Shown here in pieces: positions 43,064 through 53,132 of a stretch of DNA of 64,000 nucleotides. The translations under genes were made by a program, and so were the position numbers. The notes beneath the pieces were generated by a model that worked only from the letters and a program-made list of their open reading frames with translations, searched no databases and was not told the origin of the DNA. This DNA is from Rhodococcus sp. B7740 (GTDB lineage Bacteria; Actinomycetota; Actinomycetes; Mycobacteriales; Mycobacteriaceae), in NCBI RefSeq assembly GCF_000954115.1, contig NZ_CP010797.1:2542001-2606000 (forward strand), given 5' to 3'. Within the stretch, counting starts at the first letter, position 1; each line of letters begins with the position of its first letter.

Positions 43064-45478
43064 TTACGTTTTGTACTGCGTGTTGCGTAGTGATGTTCGA
43101 TTGCGCAGCGCCGATCCGAATCGATGGGCAACCTCGACGAGCGCGATTCCGATACCGCCGATGATCAGAGCACTGGTGGTGGCTCCCACATTGGACGGAT
43201 CGAGTTTGAAGAAGGTGCGGCAGAACGGGATCGCGAACAGCAGCAGGTAGCCACCGACCGACCCGCCGAGCAGCACGATCTTCCACCAGTTGTAGGGCCG
43301 CGCGACGACGGCCAACACCCACAGCGCGATCATGATCAGGGTGATCAGCGCGGTGGTACTGGCCTGCGTCACCTGGGTCTCGGTGGCGTTCGGGCCGGCA
43401 TAGACCAGTAGGTAGGAGACGAACGTGCACGAGCCGACGATCAATCCGGAGGGGACGGCCAGCCGCATCACCCGCGAGACGAATCCACTGCGCGCCCGCT
43501 CGTTGTTGGGCGCGAGCGAGAGCACGAAGGCCGGGATGCCGATGGTGAACCACGCTGCGATCGTCACGTGCCGCGGTAGGAAGGGATACGGGATCGGCTC
43601 GAAGTGGAAGATCTGCGAGAGCACGCCCGAGAGCCCGATGAGGAACGCCAGCAGTACCGAGTACACCGTCTTGGTGAGGAACAGATTGGAGACGCGTTCG
43701 ATGTTGCCGATGACGCGTCGCCCCTCCCCTACCACGTAGGGCAGGGTGGCGAACTTGTTGTCCAACAACACGATCTGTGCGACGGCTCGGGTGGCGGCGC
43801 TTCCCGAACCCATCGAGACACCGATATCGGCGTCCTTGAGCGCGAGCACGTCGTTGACACCGTCGCCGGTCATCGCGACCGTGTGGCCGCGAGATTGCAA
43901 CGCGCCCACCATCGCCCGCTTCTGATCCGGTCGGACTCGGCCGAAGGTGGTGGAATTCGCCAGAGTGTCGGCCAGTTTCTCGGAGTCCTCGGGCAGATCG
44001 CGCGCGTCGATCGGGGCGTCGCCGCCGGGCAGGCCGAGCGATCCCGCGACCGCGCCGACCGAGACGGCATTGTCGCCGGAGATGACCTTGACCTGGACGT
44101 GCTGGCTGGCGAAGTACTCCAACGTGTCTCGGGCATCCTCGCGCACCTTCTGCTCGAGAATCACCAGTGCACGCGGGGTCACGACTCCGGGCGCTTCGCC
44201 GTCGTCGACCGAGCGGTCGGAGCTGGCGAGCAGCAACACCCGTAGACCACGCGAGCCTGTCTCCTCGGCACGACGGGCGATGTCGGAGGAGGCGTCGAGC
44301 AGCACGTCCGGGGCACCGAGCAACCAATGCCCGTGCTCGCCGTACGACAGTCCACTCCACTTCTTGGCCGAGGAGAACGGTGCCACGGCCGTCTGCGTCC
44401 ACCCCGGCGCGTCGGGATACGCCTCGCCCACGGCCTGCACGCTGGCGTTGGGCCGCGGGTCGTCGTGGGCGAGCGACGCCAATGCACTTGTCACCGAGCC
44501 GGAGTGGTCCTCGTCGATCAGCACCAACTCCGACAGCCGCATACCGTTCTCGGTGAGGGTTCCGGTCTTGTCGGCGCACACCACGTCGACGCGGGCGAGT
44601 CCCTCGATCGCGGGCAGCTCCTGCACCAGGCACTGCCGTTGACCGAGCCTGATGACGCCGACCGCGAAGGCGATCGACGTCATCAGCACCAGGCCCTCGG
44701 GGACCATCGGGACGAGCGCGGCGACCATGCCGTTGAGCGCAGGACCCAAAGCCTGCCCGCTGGAGAACAATTGGTTGTAGATGATCAGCGCACCGGCCGG
44801 AATCATCAGGTACGTGATGAATTTCAGGATCTTGTCGATGCCGCTGCGCAACTCGGACTTGACCAGCGTGAACTTGCTGGCCTCCTCGGCGAGCTTGGCT
44901 GCGTAGGCGTCGCGCCCGACCTTCGTCGCGCGGTACGCACCGCTGCCCGACACGACGAAGCTGCCCGAAAGCACCTGCGCCGCTTCGAGTTTGTGCACCG
45001 TGTCGGCCTCGCCGGTGAGCAACGACTCGTCGACCTCGAGGCTCGCGGTCTCGATCACCTCACCGTCGACGACGATCTGATCACCGGGACCCAGTTCGAC
45101 GATGTCGCCGAGTACGACCTCGTCGGGCGGGATCTGCTTCGAGACGCCGTCGCGTCGAACCTGGGGCTTGTTCTGCCCCACGATGGCCAACCGATCCAGG
45201 GTGCGTTTGGCGCGGATCTCCTGCACGATGCCGATGCCACTGTTGGCGACGATCAACAGCCCGAACATGCCGTCGATCACCGAGCCGGTGGACAGCACGA
45301 TGATCAACAGCACACCCAGAATCGCGTTGATGCGAGTGAAGACGTTGCCACGGACGATGTCGCGGACCGACCGAGAAGCTCGGGCCGGAACGTCGTTCGA
45401 CTTTCCCTCGGCCCTGAGCCTGGCGACGTCCGCCTCGGTCAGCCCGGCGTCCCGCTGCGCATCGGCGTCGATAGACAT
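43064..45478 (-). CDS. ctpE: P-type ATPase, CtpE-like (Ca2+ uptake)
   Basis: 804 residues from ATG 45478. E1-E2 ATPase actuator motif LTGEAD, phosphorylated Asp303 in [10 protein letters not shown], nucleotide-binding domain, [14 protein letters not shown], and ten predicted helices with [11 protein letters not shown] in helix 4. The order with the Rv0906-like metallohydrolase before it and the Rv0909-like gene after matches the mycobacterial ctpE locus. Mycobacterial CtpE imports calcium (established); the same is inferred here. Confidence 0.88.
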   Translation of the reverse strand: MSIDADAQRDAGLTEADVARLRAEGKSNDVPARASRSVRDIVRGNVFTRINAILGVLLIIVLSTGSVIDGMFGLLIVANSGIGIVQEIRAKRTLDRLAIVGQNKPQVRRDGVSKQIPPDEVVLGDIVELGPGDQIVVDGEVIETASLEVDESLLTGEADTVHKLEAAQVLSGSFVVSGSGAYRATKVGRDAYAAKLAEEASKFTLVKSELRSGIDKILKFITYLMIPAGALIIYNQLFSSGQALGPALNGMVAALVPMVPEGLVLMTSIAFAVGVIRLGQRQCLVQELPAIEGLARVDVVCADKTGTLTENGMRLSELVLIDEDHSGSVTSALASLAHDDPRPNASVQAVGEAYPDAPGWTQTAVAPFSSAKKWSGLSYGEHGHWLLGAPDVLLDASSDIARRAEETGSRGLRVLLLASSDRSVDDGEAPGVVTPRALVILEQKVREDARDTLEYFASQHVQVKVISGDNAVSVGAVAGSLGLPGGDAPIDARDLPEDSEKLADTLANSTTFGRVRPDQKRAMVGALQSRGHTVAMTGDGVNDVLALKDADIGVSMGSGSAATRAVAQIVLLDNKFATLPYVVGEGRRVIGNIERVSNLFLTKTVYSVLLAFLIGLSGVLSQIFHFEPIPYPFLPRHVTIAAWFTIGIPAFVLSLAPNNERARSGFVSRVMRLAVPSGLIVGSCTFVSYLLVYAGPNATETQVTQASTTALITLIMIALWVLAVVARPYNWWKIVLLGGSVGGYLLLFAIPFCRTFFKLDPSNVGATTSALIIGGIGIALVEVAHRFGSALRNRTSLRNTQYKT

Positions 45479-45501
45479 GGGTGCAGCCTAGTAGGGTTCG
45501 G

Positions 45502-46617
45502 TCAGCCCAGCCGAGACCACCAACGATCGTCGTGCAGCGTTCGCGTGCCGTCTATTCGTTGCCCCGGCATCGGCACCGCCACCTGCACTCCGACGTCCTC
45601 GGCGGCGGCGTGCAGCCGCACTATCGGCTCCGACCACGGATGAAACGCCAGATTGAACGTGGCCCAGTGAATCGGGACGAAGATGCCCGACGCCGTCAGA
45701 TCGATGTGCGCCGTGACCGCTTCCTCCGGGTTCATGTGGATGTCCGGCCACCGCACGTCGTAGGCCCCGACGGGCAGCAGCGTCAGATCGAAGGGGCCGT
45801 AGTTGCTGCCGATCTCGGCGAACTTCGGTGTGTAGCCGGTGTCGCCGCCGAAGAAGACGCGTCGAACGGGGCCGGCGAAGGCCCAGGACGCCCACTGCGT
45901 CGAGTCCCGGGTCAGACCGCGGCCGGAGAAATGCCGAGCCTCTGTGCACGTGACGGTGAGGCCGCCGATGTTCGTCTGCTCGTCCCAGTCCAGTTCGACG
46001 ATGCGCGCCTCGGGCACCCGCCACTTGCGCAGATGCGCGCCGATTCCCAGTGGCACGACGAACGGTGCCGACTGAATGCTCGCCAGCTTCTGCACCGTCG
46101 CCTTGTCGAGGTGGTCGTAATGATCGTGGGAGATCACGATGGCGTCGACGCGCGGCAGATCGACCAACTCGACCGGCGTCGGATGCAGCCGTGCCGGCCC
46201 CACCACCGAAGACGGGGACACGCGGTTGCTCCACACCGGATCGGCGAGAACGCGGTAACCGTCGACCTCGACGAGCACACTCGAGTGGCCGTACCAGGTG
46301 ACCGCCAGTTCGCCCGCGTCCACCGGCGCGATCGGCGGCGCCAGCGGAATCGGGCGCTGGGGCCTGCCCTTGCCACGTTCGGTGACGAGCGAGACGAACA
46401 TGTTCTGCTGCCCCTTCTCGCTGCGCCCGGGAACGTAGCTCGAGCTCGGGTCGGAGTTGTGGAACCGGCGATCGCGGTAGCGCGGAGAGCCGGCGGCGTA
46501 CGGGGTGATGTGCACGCGCCTGGCACCGATCGCCGACGGCAGCCCCCACGTCGCGCGTGCCAACCATGCACCGCTCAGTGCTGCGGCGGCTCCCAGTACG
46601 AACTTCGTCTTCGTCAC
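45502..46617 (-). CDS. MBL-fold metallohydrolase (NAPE-PLD/Rv0906-like)
   Basis: 371 residues from ATG 46617. An N-terminal hydrophobic segment (about 4-25) may be a signal or anchor. The metal-binding motif SHDHYDHLD (H-x-H-x-D-H) lies near residue 160, with further ligands in GGDTGYT and the C-terminal IHWATFNLAFHPW. It is similar in length and style to Rv0906 and to bacterial NAPE-phospholipase D-like lactonases/phosphodiesterases. The substrate is likely a lipid phosphodiester, but this is unproven. Confidence 0.85.
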   Translation of the reverse strand: MTKTKFVLGAAAALSGAWLARATWGLPSAIGARRVHITPYAAGSPRYRDRRFHNSDPSSSYVPGRSEKGQQNMFVSLVTERGKGRPQRPIPLAPPIAPVDAGELAVTWYGHSSVLVEVDGYRVLADPVWSNRVSPSSVVGPARLHPTPVELVDLPRVDAIVISHDHYDHLDKATVQKLASIQSAPFVVPLGIGAHLRKWRVPEARIVELDWDEQTNIGGLTVTCTEARHFSGRGLTRDSTQWASWAFAGPVRRVFFGGDTGYTPKFAEIGSNYGPFDLTLLPVGAYDVRWPDIHMNPEEAVTAHIDLTASGIFVPIHWATFNLAFHPWSEPIVRLHAAAEDVGVQVAVPMPGQRIDGTRTLHDDRWWSRLG

Positions 46618-46711
46618 GGTCCCCAGAGTAGGCGGCGCCGACGTCTTCGCAGCTCACCCGTAGCCTTGCCGTATATTATTCGCGTCGGTTTTGCTGCTAG
46701 AAGGGGAGACA

Positions 46712-48637
46712 TTGAGTACCGAACAGCTCGAATTCCAGGCGGAGACGCGTCAGCTCCTGGATCTGATGGTGCACTCCATCTACTCCAACAAGGACAGCTT
46801 TCTCCGTGAACTGATCTCCAACTCCTCGGACGCGCTGGACAAGCTGCGCCTGGAGTCGTACCGCAACAAGGACCTGGACGTCGACGTCTCGGATCTGCAC
46901 ATCGAGATCGACATCGACTCCTCCGCTCGTACCCTCACCATCCGGGACAACGGCATCGGCATGTCCCGCTCCGAGGTCATCGACCTCATCGGCACACTGG
47001 CCAAGTCGGGCACCGCCGAGGTACGCAAGAAGCTCAAGGAAGCCAAGGACGCGGCCGCCTCCGAGGAGCTCATCGGCCAGTTCGGCATCGGCTTCTACTC
47101 GACGTTCATGGTGGCCGAGAAGGTCACGCTGCTCACCCGCAAGGCCGGCGAAGCCGCCGCCACCAAGTGGGAGTCCACCGGCGAGGGCACCTACGAGATC
47201 ACCGACGTCGACGACGCCCCGCAGGGTTCCTCGGTGACGCTGGCCCTCAAGCCGGCCGACGAGGAGGACCACCTCCACGATTACGCGTCCGAGCGCAAGA
47301 TCAAGGAACTGGTCAAGAAGTACTCCGACTTCATCGCCTGGCCCATTCGCATCGACGTCGAGAAGCGCGTCAAGAGCGAAGAGGAAGGCGGCGAGGACAC
47401 CGTCACGATCGAGACCGAAACGATCAACTCGCAGAAGGCGCTGTGGACCCGCTCCAAGGACGAGGTGTCCGAGGAGGAGTACAAGGAGTTCTACAAGCAC
47501 GTCAGCCACGCCTGGGACGAGCCGCTCGAGGTCATCCCGTTCAAGGCCGAGGGCACGTTCGAATACCAAGCGCTGCTGTTCATTCCGTCGCAGGCGCCGT
47601 TCGACCTGTTCATGCGCGAGAGCAAGGCCGGCGTGCACCTGTACGTCAAGCGCGTGTTCATCATGGACGACTCGCAGGAACTGCTGCCCGAGTACCTGCG
47701 CTTCGTCAAGGGTGTCGTGGACGCAGCGGACCTCTCGCTCAACGTCTCTCGCGAAATCCTGCAGCAGGACCGGCAGATCCGCGCGATCCGTCGACGCCTC
47801 ACCAAGAAGGTGCTCTCCACGGTCAAGGAGCTGCAGAGCGAGCAGCCCGACAAGTACAAGACGCTGTGGTCGCAGTTCGGAACGGTCCTCAAGGAGGGCC
47901 TGATCTCCGACAGCGACAACCGCGAAACCCTGTTGGGCATCGCGTCGTTCGCGTCCACCAACTCCGAGGAGGGCGTGACCACCCTCGCCGAGTACGTGGA
48001 CCGGATGAAGGACGGCCAGCAGCAGATCTACTACATGACCGGCGAATCGCGTCAGCAGATCGAGAGCTCGCCGCACATGGAGGCGTTCAAGGCTCGCGGG
48101 CTCGAGGTGCTGCTGCTCACCGATTCGGTCGACGAGGTGTGGGTCGGCAACGTCACCGACTTCGACGGAAAGTCGTTCCAGTCCATCGCGAAGGGCGAGG
48201 TGGACCTCGACACCGAAGAGGAGAAGAAGGAGTCCGAGGCCAAGCGCGAGGAGCAGGACAAGGAATTCGCGGACTTGCTGACCTGGCTCACCGAGACCCT
48301 CGGCGAGGACGTGAAGGAGGTACGTCTGTCGACACGACTGACGACGTCACCGGCCTGCGTCGTCGGTGACGAGTTCAGCTTCTCCCCGCAGCTCGAGAAG
48401 ATGTACAAGGCCTCGGGCCAGTTCGTACCGACCTCCAAGCGCATCCTCGAACTCAACCCCACCCACGATCTGGTGACGGGACTGAAGAAGGCTCGCGAGG
48501 ATCGCAGCGACGATCCGCATCTCGCCGAGACCGCCGAATTGCTCTACGCGACGGCCTTGTTGGCCGAAGGCACCGAGCTCAAGGACCCGGCGAAATTCTC
48601 CAAGCTGCTCGCCGATCGGTTGACCCGCACGATCTGA
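46712..48637 (+). CDS. htpG: Chaperone HtpG (Hsp90)
   Basis: 641 residues from TTG 46712, with GGGGAG 4-9 bp upstream; this start gives an N-terminus like mycobacterial HtpG. The ATPase domain has EQLEFQAETRQLLDLM, LRELISNSSDALDKL, IRDNGIGM and GQFGIGFYS. The middle domain has ESKAGVHLYVKRVFIM and LNVSREILQQ, and the C-terminal dimerisation domain follows. It is a stress-responsive ATP-dependent chaperone. A large hairpin follows the stop. Confidence 0.96.
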   Translation: MSTEQLEFQAETRQLLDLMVHSIYSNKDSFLRELISNSSDALDKLRLESYRNKDLDVDVSDLHIEIDIDSSARTLTIRDNGIGMSRSEVIDLIGTLAKSGTAEVRKKLKEAKDAAASEELIGQFGIGFYSTFMVAEKVTLLTRKAGEAAATKWESTGEGTYEITDVDDAPQGSSVTLALKPADEEDHLHDYASERKIKELVKKYSDFIAWPIRIDVEKRVKSEEEGGEDTVTIETETINSQKALWTRSKDEVSEEEYKEFYKHVSHAWDEPLEVIPFKAEGTFEYQALLFIPSQAPFDLFMRESKAGVHLYVKRVFIMDDSQELLPEYLRFVKGVVDAADLSLNVSREILQQDRQIRAIRRRLTKKVLSTVKELQSEQPDKYKTLWSQFGTVLKEGLISDSDNRETLLGIASFASTNSEEGVTTLAEYVDRMKDGQQQIYYMTGESRQQIESSPHMEAFKARGLEVLLLTDSVDEVWVGNVTDFDGKSFQSIAKGEVDLDTEEEKKESEAKREEQDKEFADLLTWLTETLGEDVKEVRLSTRLTTSPACVVGDEFSFSPQLEKMYKASGQFVPTSKRILELNPTHDLVTGLKKAREDRSDDPHLAETAELLYATALLAEGTELKDPAKFSKLLADRLTRTI

Positions 48638-48646
48638 GTGCCTGCG

Positions 48647-48694
48647 GCAGTGGTGTGGTCATGTGCCCTGGGCGGCGCACAACCACACCACTGC
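48647..48694. terminator. Terminator between htpG and the NCS1 permease
   Basis: A perfect 13-bp stem GCAGTGGTGTGGT / ACCACACCACTGC (48647-48659 and 48682-48694) with a 22-nt loop, flanked by further complementary GAGTGC / GCACTC. It lies between convergent genes and can serve both. Confidence 0.8.
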
Positions 48695-48707
48695 GGCGCA
48701 GCCGCAC

Positions 48708-50354
48708 TCACTGCGGGGGCAGGATGTGCTCCCCCGTCTTGTCGGTGCTCAGCGACAGAGAACTGATGTACTGCTTCTCCCCGTTCGGCCCCGGCACGTT
48801 GGACGCGATCATGTCGGGTCGTTCGAATTCCATGCCGCTGACGTGGCACATCACGAGCGCGTCGGACGGGTTGCCGTGCTCGTCGAACATCGGCAGATCG
48901 ATGCCGTCGTCGGTGCGACGCAGGTAGTACTTGCCCTTGGTCGCCACCGCCAGGATGGGCGGAAGAACCAGTGCGAGAACGAGAGCCACGATGGGCGAGT
49001 ACGGCTTGATCGCAGATCCGAATGCGCCGAAGAACACCAGAATCGACAGGATCGCCGATACCGCCATCGATCCGAAGCCGACCGGATTGATGTTGTAGAG
49101 CATGCCGCGTCGGAACTCGGGCACCTTGGGCGAGAGCCCCAGAATGTATTTGTTGAACACGATGTCCGACGCCACCACGGCGATCCACGCGATACCGCAG
49201 TTGGCGTAGAAGCCGAGAATGCTGTTGAGGAAGTCGAACATGTTGGCTTCCATCAGGATCAGTGCAATGGCGAGGTTGAACAACACGAACACCATGCGGC
49301 CCGGGTACGTCTTGGTGAGGCGGGTGTAGGAGTTGGTCCACGCCAGTGACCCGGAGTAGGCGTTGGTGACGTTGATCTTGATCTGGCTGATGACGACCAG
49401 GATCACCGCGAGGGTCATCGCCAGCCAGCCCGGCATGAAGTTCTCGTAGATCTCGAGGAACTGGTGCACCGGCTCGTTGGCGATGCTCGAACCGTCGACG
49501 ACGTTGGCGATGAGGTACACGGCGAGGAACAGGCCGACGACCTGCTTGAGTGCGCCGAAGATGACCCAACCCGGTCCCGCGAGAAGCACTGCCGTCCACC
49601 AGCGTCGGGAGTTCTCGGGAGTCTTGGGCGGCATGAACCGCAGGTAGTCGATCTGCTCGGCGATCTGAGCGATCAACGACAGACACACGCCCGCCGCGAG
49701 CATCACCGATCCGATGTTGACGCCCTTGCCGTCGGCACCGTCCTGACCGCCGTAGGCGAAGAACTCCCCGACCGAATCGGGATTGCTGATCACCAGGTAG
49801 ACGAACGGCAGCACCATCAGCACCAACCAGAGCGGAGTGGTCCAGACCTGAAGCTTGGCAAGGGCTTTCATGCCGTAGATCACCAACGGAATAACCATGA
49901 TCGTCGACACCGCGTACCCGATGGGCAACGGGACACCCAAGCCGAGTTCGAGTCCCTGCGCCATGATCGAACCCTCGAGCGCGAAGAAGATGAAGGTGAA
50001 CGTCGCGAAGATGACGTTGGTGACCACCGATCCGTAGTAGCCGAATCCGCTTCCACGGGTGATCAGATCGAGGTCGATGTTGTATCGAGCAGCGTAGTAG
50101 GCGAGCGGGAGCCCGGTCAGGAAGATGACGACCGCGAACACCAGGATGCCCCAGAGTGCGTTGCCGGTTCCGTAGGAGATTCCGATGTTGGCACCGATGG
50201 CGAAGTCCGCGAGATACGCGATTCCGCCGAGCGCGGACGTCGCGACAACACCGGTTCCCCATTTACGGTAGCTACGCGGCGCGAAGCGCAGCGTGTAGTC
50301 CTCTAGCGTCTCTTTGAGCGCGGTGTCTGTCGGCGCTGGCTGTACGGCGGTCAT
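48708..50354 (-). CDS. NCS1-family nucleobase/cation symporter (cytosine/purine permease type)
   Basis: 548 residues from ATG 50354. About 12 helices. The N-terminus YTLRFAPRSYRKWGTG, the ARYNIDLDLITRGSGFGYYG stretch and the KINVTNAYSGSLAWTN helix are typical of the NCS1 (CodB/PucI) group. The C-terminal 85 residues form a hydrophilic tail (GNPSDALVMCHVSGMEF) not found in short CodB proteins. Substrate could be a purine, pyrimidine, hydantoin or allantoin. It is not in an operon with catabolic genes here. Confidence 0.85.
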   Translation of the reverse strand: MTAVQPAPTDTALKETLEDYTLRFAPRSYRKWGTGVVATSALGGIAYLADFAIGANIGISYGTGNALWGILVFAVVIFLTGLPLAYYAARYNIDLDLITRGSGFGYYGSVVTNVIFATFTFIFFALEGSIMAQGLELGLGVPLPIGYAVSTIMVIPLVIYGMKALAKLQVWTTPLWLVLMVLPFVYLVISNPDSVGEFFAYGGQDGADGKGVNIGSVMLAAGVCLSLIAQIAEQIDYLRFMPPKTPENSRRWWTAVLLAGPGWVIFGALKQVVGLFLAVYLIANVVDGSSIANEPVHQFLEIYENFMPGWLAMTLAVILVVISQIKINVTNAYSGSLAWTNSYTRLTKTYPGRMVFVLFNLAIALILMEANMFDFLNSILGFYANCGIAWIAVVASDIVFNKYILGLSPKVPEFRRGMLYNINPVGFGSMAVSAILSILVFFGAFGSAIKPYSPIVALVLALVLPPILAVATKGKYYLRRTDDGIDLPMFDEHGNPSDALVMCHVSGMEFERPDMIASNVPGPNGEKQYISSLSLSTDKTGEHILPPQ

Positions 50355-50468
50355 GGATCAACAACGTAGAACCGCCACGTTGCGAGGGTGTCTTGCGTTG
50401 ATGTAGCTACTGTTACTCAATCCGGCGATTCGGACATCCGACCCGAATGCGTGCGCTGCGCCGGGAAA

Positions 50469-51053
50469 TCAGGCGGCGGCGGCGCGCGCTGCCAGCAGCG
50501 AGAAGTTCGACAGCTCGGCGCGCAGCATGTTCATCGCCCGATGCTGGGCCACCCGCACAGCTCCGGCCGTCATCCCCAGTGCTTCACCGGCTTGCGGTGC
50601 CGTCAAGCCCCACACCACTCGCATCAGAATGATCTTGCGGTACTTGGTCGGCAGGGTGTCCATCAATGCCTGGGTATGGCTACGCAGTTCGTCGCCGAGC
50701 GCGAGTTGCTCCGGCCCGGCTTCGGTGGATTGCTCTTCGGGCATCTCGTCGATCGAGAACGATTGTCGCAGAGCCGATTTGCGGCCGGCGTCGGCGAGCT
50801 TGTGAGCGGCGATCCCGTACACGAAGGCCATGAACGGCTTGCCCATGTCTCGGTACTTGGGAATGGCGGTGACCAGTGCGAGGCAGACCTCCTGCACCAC
50901 ATCGTCGGCGGCCACGTCGAGATTCCCGATCCGGGCGGCGCAGTAGCGCCGAACCGGTGGCTGGATCAGCACCAGCACCTGTTCGAGAGCGAGTCGATCT
51001 CCCGCAACGGCGCGAGGCACAACATCCTCGAGCCTGTCCATGCCGAAACTCAT
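50469..51053 (-). CDS. ECF RNA polymerase sigma factor (SigD/ShbA-like)
   Basis: 194 residues from ATG 51053, with GAGGAG upstream; the frame is open seven codons further. Region 2 (VVQEVCLALVTAIPKYRDMG, AFVYGIAAHKLADAGRK) and region 4 (LPTKYRKIILMRVVWGLTAP, EALGMTAGAVRVAQHRA) are clear. The closest pattern is the actinobacterial SigD/ShbA family used for ribosomal and housekeeping-sigma genes. It is divergent from an alpha/beta hydrolase across 196 bp, where its own promoter should lie. No anti-sigma gene is adjacent. Confidence 0.85.
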   Translation of the reverse strand: MSFGMDRLEDVVPRAVAGDRLALEQVLVLIQPPVRRYCAARIGNLDVAADDVVQEVCLALVTAIPKYRDMGKPFMAFVYGIAAHKLADAGRKSALRQSFSIDEMPEEQSTEAGPEQLALGDELRSHTQALMDTLPTKYRKIILMRVVWGLTAPQAGEALGMTAGAVRVAQHRAMNMLRAELSNFSLLAARAAAA

Positions 51054-51249
51054 GGCCGATCTCCTCACTGGCAACGCGCGTCCTCTCCTGAACGCTCACC
51101 AGTACTTCGGTGCAGATTCCCACCCGGCTTGGTCCGATCGGCTACCACATCGAAAGAAAATGTGATTCAGGTAACACGGCGTGTCGTGGAAGCGAAGTAC
51201 CGGACAACACCGTCCTCGCAGCACGTGCCACCCGACCCACGGAGCGCCC

Positions 51250-52197
51250 ATGATCACCAGCGAGCAGACCCATCAGGTCGGTCGCCGCAGTACCGTCGCC
51301 GCCGGCGACGGGACGGCCCTGGCAGTGCGCGAGTTCGGCCATCCCGATGCGCCCCTGACCGTGGTGTTCGTGCACGGGCACTGTCTACGCATGCAGTCGT
51401 GGACCGACCTGCGCCAACAGGTGGAGCGCAGCTGGGGAGACGACGTCCGGATCGTGATGTACGACCACCGGGGTCACGGCGAGTCGACCGCGGCCGCACC
51501 GGACAGCTGCACCATGGACCGACTCGGAGAGGATCTGGCGGACGTCATCCGCGCGGTGATTCCGTCCGGCCCGTTCGTCGTCGTCGGGCATTCGATGGGC
51601 GGAATGACAGTACTGTCCTATGCGCGTCAGAACCCCGAGGCGATCGGCTCGCGTCTGGTCGGGGTCGGTCTGATCGCGACGTCGGCCGGTGGGATCACCG
51701 ACGACGGACTCGGCAGTTGCCTCGCCCATCCCGCGGTGTCGGCATTTCGAGCCGCTGTTCGACGCGCCCCTCGACTGATGTCGGGTGCCAAGAGGCTCAG
51801 TCGCGGGGTGTGCGCGCCGATAGTGCGGACAGCCGGATGCGGATCCCGCAAGGTGAGTCCCCGGGTGGTGACGCTGGCGACGGCGATGCTCGGTGAGACG
51901 TCCATCGTGACGATGGCGGGGTTTCTCGGGGCCTTCTGCGCACTCGACGAGGTGGCCGGCCTGGCCGCACTCGCCTCGATTCCCACGCTGGTGCTGTGCG
52001 GCTCGGACGATCTGATGACTCCGATGCGACACTCGGAAACCCTTGCCGCCCACCTGCCCGACGCCCGCCTCGTGCGGGTCGCGCAGGCCGGGCACATGGT
52101 GATTCTCGAACGAGCACACGAGGTGGCCGAGGCCGTCGTCGAACTCGTGACGGCGGCTCGACGCGCGCATGTGGCAGACCTGGCGCTGGCCCGCTAG
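51250..52197 (+). CDS. Alpha/beta hydrolase
   Basis: 315 residues from ATG 51250, with GGAG 6 bp upstream. Oxyanion region FVHGHCLRMQSW, DHRGHGES, nucleophile GHSMGGM, the Asp of SDDLMTP and the His in AGHMVILE form the expected hydrolase set. There is no signal peptide. An esterase/lipase or peroxidase-like enzyme is possible; a cap of about 100 residues separates nucleophile and acid. A GC-rich 13-bp terminator follows. Confidence 0.85.
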   Translation: MITSEQTHQVGRRSTVAAGDGTALAVREFGHPDAPLTVVFVHGHCLRMQSWTDLRQQVERSWGDDVRIVMYDHRGHGESTAAAPDSCTMDRLGEDLADVIRAVIPSGPFVVVGHSMGGMTVLSYARQNPEAIGSRLVGVGLIATSAGGITDDGLGSCLAHPAVSAFRAAVRRAPRLMSGAKRLSRGVCAPIVRTAGCGSRKVSPRVVTLATAMLGETSIVTMAGFLGAFCALDEVAGLAALASIPTLVLCGSDDLMTPMRHSETLAAHLPDARLVRVAQAGHMVILERAHEVAEAVVELVTAARRAHVADLALAR

Positions 52198-52220
52198 CAC
52201 CGACAAACGTCCCGACGATT

Positions 52221-52252
52221 GTGGCCCGCAACGAAAGTCCGTTGCGGGCCAC
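52221..52252. terminator. Terminator between the hydrolase and the secreted protein gene
   Basis: A 13-bp perfect stem GTGGCCCGCAACG / CGTTGCGGGCCAC (52221-52233 and 52240-52252) with a 6-nt loop. It lies between convergent genes, 24 bp after the hydrolase stop. Confidence 0.85.
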
Positions 52253-52266
52253 AGCACTACCGAGAA

Positions 52267-52941
52267 CTACTTCTTGGCAGCGGGGGGAGCGTTGAGGAGC
52301 TGGATGAACTGACCTGCGTTGCCTGCAATGGCACCGAGGCCACCGATGGCGGTACCGGCGAGGGACGCACCCGAGCCGAGAAGCAGTGCGCCGCCGACGC
52401 ATCCGGCAACCGGTGCGGCACCGAAGAGCAGCAGTGCAGGAGCCGAGACGGTGCCCGCAGCGATGGCTCCGAGGAAGCAACCGGTGACCAGACCGGTTGC
52501 GGCTCCGAGGAATCCGCCGACCGATGCGGAGAGGCTGATGTTGTCCTTGACGCCGGAGACTGCGGCGGGCAGGTCGACCTGCTGCAGGCCGGGGAGGCCT
52601 GCGGAGACCGGGGTTGCCGCGGCGGGCGAGACATCGGCGGTCAGGGTGGCGTGGTTTCCGTCGATGACGGCGGCGACGGGGTGCGAGAACCCGTCTGCGG
52701 CAATGGCCAGGGGCACGGAGTCCACCAGGACGCCATTGGCGTCGCGGACGACGAGGTGGTTGTCCTCGTTGCTCAGGGTGCCGGCCGTCGTGTCGACGAT
52801 TACCTGGCTACCGGCCTGGGTGACGTTCCAACCGACCGGAGCGGCAACGGCCGGTGCCGGATCGGCGTAGGCGGTGCCCATAGCGGTCGTCATCGCTGCA
52901 ATGACCAATGCGGACGTTGCCGCGAATCGAGTCAGCTTCAT
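52267..52941 (-). CDS. Secreted Ala/Gly/Val-rich hypothetical protein
   Basis: 224 residues from ATG 52941, with GAGGAAC upstream. A Sec signal peptide MKLTRFAATSALVIAAMTTA with AYADP after it suggests cleavage before ADPAPA. The mature part starts with a beta-rich domain (about 25-110), and the last 90 residues are a hydrophobic, Gly/Ala-repeat tail (GAIAAGTVSAPALLLFGAAP, GALLLGSGASLAGTAIGGLG). This is the organisation of small rhodococcal/corynebacterial envelope proteins possibly associated with the mycomembrane. Function unknown. Confidence 0.75.
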   Translation of the reverse strand: MKLTRFAATSALVIAAMTTAMGTAYADPAPAVAAPVGWNVTQAGSQVIVDTTAGTLSNEDNHLVVRDANGVLVDSVPLAIAADGFSHPVAAVIDGNHATLTADVSPAAATPVSAGLPGLQQVDLPAAVSGVKDNISLSASVGGFLGAATGLVTGCFLGAIAAGTVSAPALLLFGAAPVAGCVGGALLLGSGASLAGTAIGGLGAIAGNAGQFIQLLNAPPAAKK

Positions 52942-53132
52942 GTTCCTCAGTCTTTCGTCGTGTCCATCACTCGATGCGAGCAGCGAAAAACTATGGGTGG
53001 AACACGCGGGCCAGGCGAACCGAAGATGAACGAACGGGGTCGAACCGAACAACGATCCGACGCATCGACTCAAAAGGGACAGAACGACTTTCGAAGTACA
53101 ATCCGTTGGTAAACGACTCGCGCGGGTTGTCC

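Noticed and set aside
46697..48076. 459-codon minus-strand frame opposite htpG
   Set aside because: Leu/Arg/Asp/Val-biased antisense frame; HtpG on the plus strand is unambiguous.
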